Shown here piece after piece: positions 52,503-53,784 of a DNA stretch of 53,784 nt (position 1 is the stretch's first letter; each line of letters begins with the position of its first letter). The position numbers and the translations under genes were made by a program. The stretch is taken from assembly GCA_016124895.1 (NCBI GenBank), contig WGMU01000037.1, positions 1-53,784 on the forward strand, in the 5' to 3' direction. The notes below the pieces were generated by a model that was given only the letters and a program-made list of their open reading frames with translations, did no database searches and had not been told where the DNA came from. The DNA comes from a bacterium (lineage in GTDB: Bacteria > Planctomycetota > Planctomycetia > Planctomycetales > Planctomycetaceae).

Positions 52503-53784
52503 TCAGATCTGATCAACCCAGTCCGGGATCGGCGCGAGCAGGAAGAAGTCGTCCACTTCGGCAGGATCGTCCACCGGGTCGGCAGGCTCAGCCGCGGTTC
52601 CGTCACCTCTTGCCAGAACGTCGGTGCCAACGCCACCGATCAGCGAGTCGATTCCGAGGCCGGCGATCAGCGTGTCGTTGCCACTGCCTCCGAACAGCGT
52701 ATCTGCCCCTGTTCCGCCGAAGATCAGATCGAAGCCGTTGCCGCCCGACAGCAGATCGTCACCGCTTCCCCCGGACAGGCCATCGTGGCCGCGTTCGCCG
52801 TCGAGCGTATCGTTGCCCTCGCCGCCGACCAGAGTGTCCTGATCGTCGCCGCCTGCCAGAGCATCGTTACCTCCTGCGCCCGTCAGAAAATCATTACCCG
52901 CGTCGCCATTGAGCGTATCGCTGGCAGCACCTCCGGTCAGCGAATCGTTGCCGTCACCACCGTTGAGGGCGTTCGGCCCGGCCGAGCCGACGACTGTATC
53001 GTCTCCGCCGTTACCGCGAACAAGTACGAAGCCGCGGAACCCGAGAAACGCCGAGACATCGATCGCGTTCGCCGAATCGCCACCGTTCAGTTCCGCAATC
53101 TCGATCGCCTGAACGAGGTCGTTGCCGGCGCCTGTCAGCGAGTTGTTTGTCAGCACGAAGTCTGCATCGGCCGTTTCAATCAGCCGATCGATGCCGCGTC
53201 CGCCGTTGAGCGTGTCATCGCCGCTGCCGCCGATCAGTCGATCCCCGGACCCGCCAAGTCCCTTGAGCAGATCGTTGCCGTCACCTCCGAGCAGTGTGTC
53301 AGCGCCCGAACCTCCGAATAAGCGGTCAGATCCAGCACCGCCGAACAGTGCGTCGCTGCCACCGGAGCCAATCAGGACATCGCTGCCGGCTGAACCGACC
53401 AGCGAGTCGTCTCCGCCTCCGCCGTCGAGCGTGACCGACGTCAGCCCCGGCGTGAAGAACGCACTCGTATCAATCGTCTGCCCTGTGCCGCTACCAGTTA
53501 GTACGGCTCGCTCAATTGACACCAGGACGTCGTTACCAAGTCCCGTCAACGCAACGTTTGTCAGCACAGCATCGCCAGGCACGGTTTCTTCGATGAGATC
53601 ATTGCCTGCGCCGCCGTCGAGTGTGTCGTCGCCAGTGCCGCCACTGAGCCGGTCGCCAGTACTTCCCTGGCCGTACAGCTCATCATTGCCGGCCTCGCCG
53701 AACAGACGATCGAGTCCCGCGCCGCCGAAAACAGAGTCGTCACCAGAGCCCGCCAGAATCAGATCGTCGTCAGCACCACCGACA
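52503..53784 (-). CDS. RTX-type calcium-binding protein 3 (5' end beyond window)
   Basis: The last 426 codons of a gene that runs off the right edge; the frame stays open to 53784. Almost the whole visible protein is calcium-binding nonapeptides (GGAGLDRLFGEAGNDELYGQ near the edge; GGSGNDTLIAGLGIDSLIGG near the end). They are interrupted twice by the same non-RTX module found in RTX protein 2 (NDLIEETVPGDAVLTNVALT and DRLIETADADFVLTNNSLTG). It ends with an acidic tail (PADPVDDPAEVDDFFLLAPI) and lacks the paired C-terminal domains of RTX proteins 1 and 2. Its promoter, and any BlaI-type operator, would lie outside the window. Confidence 0.88.
   Translation of the reverse strand, partial: VGGADDDLILAGSGDDSVFGGAGLDRLFGEAGNDELYGQGSTGDRLSGGTGDDTLDGGAGNDLIEETVPGDAVLTNVALTGLGNDVLVSIERAVLTGSGTGQTIDTSAFFTPGLTSVTLDGGGGDDSLVGSAGSDVLIGSGGSDALFGGAGSDRLFGGSGADTLLGGDGNDLLKGLGGSGDRLIGGSGDDTLNGGRGIDRLIETADADFVLTNNSLTGAGNDLVQAIEIAELNGGDSANAIDVSAFLGFRGFVLVRGNGGDDTVVGSAGPNALNGGDGNDSLTGGAASDTLNGDAGNDFLTGAGGNDALAGGDDQDTLVGGEGNDTLDGERGHDGLSGGSGDDLLSGGNGFDLIFGGTGADTLFGGSGNDTLIAGLGIDSLIGGVGTDVLARGDGTAAEPADPVDDPAEVDDFFLLAPIPDWVDQI

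Overview
This 53.8 kb window has the gene repertoire of a planctomycete chromosome. It carries a DUF1501 protein, two formylglycine-type sulfatases, a DUF1559 pseudopilin-like protein, secreted calcium-binding repeat proteins with a LEPR-XLL-like N-terminus, a YXWGXW-repeat protein, a FloA/NfeD pair, and a stand-alone formylmethanofuran:H4MPT formyltransferase (Ftr). The base composition is GC-rich and coding density is high on both strands. I see no rRNA, tRNA, CRISPR array, prophage or insertion sequence. Genus is not resolvable; a member of the Planctomycetales is the likely source.

Layout. 0-5 kb: a Tat-exported DUF1501 protein, a YXWGXW secreted protein and a tandem UspA protein. 5.3-11.8 kb: a 31-residue membrane peptide behind a good sigma-54 -24/-12 promoter, a Na/Pi symporter with PhoU domain, PPK2, and a divergent two-component pair (PAS-GAF histidine kinase plus sigma-54 activator). 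11.8-21.5 kb: a calcium-binding surface-protein island with a BlaI-type repressor, RTX protein 1, an EF-hand lipoprotein, an M56 (BlaR1-like) membrane protease, a DUF1559 protein and RTX protein 2. 22-27 kb: an HME-type RND efflux pair. 27-35 kb: Ftr, a ClC transporter with CBS domains, MogA, a protein resembling a permuted carrier protein, and a very large FtsX-type permease. 35-46 kb: UspA, HEAT-repeat protein, SGNH hydrolase, dxs-ispA, a CheY-like regulator, a sulfatase, an aldo/keto reductase and a fused cobA-hemD. 46-54 kb: a second sulfatase, nfeD-floA with a third membrane gene, a multi-zinc-ribbon protein, and a third RTX protein cut by the right edge.

Most interesting unit. The 11.8-21.5 kb island contains three dyads of the form TRCTAY-N4-RTAGYA. 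One is upstream of the BlaI-type gene, one upstream of RTX protein 1, and one between the divergent DUF1559 gene and RTX protein 2. The first and third are 15/16 identical and all resemble the known BlaI/MecI operator. With an M56 protease lacking an obvious sensor domain in the same island, this suggests a BlaI/M56 relay used for calcium-binding surface proteins rather than antibiotic resistance. The second interesting unit is the sigma-54-driven micropeptide, with an NtrC-type activator about 5 kb away.

Sequence elements of note are a 23-bp inverted repeat inside the ispA coding frame, a twin-hairpin BIME-like repeat at 40.62 kb, and a cluster of inverted GC-rich repeats at 45.9 kb. All functional statements rest on reading motifs by eye; no database search was run.
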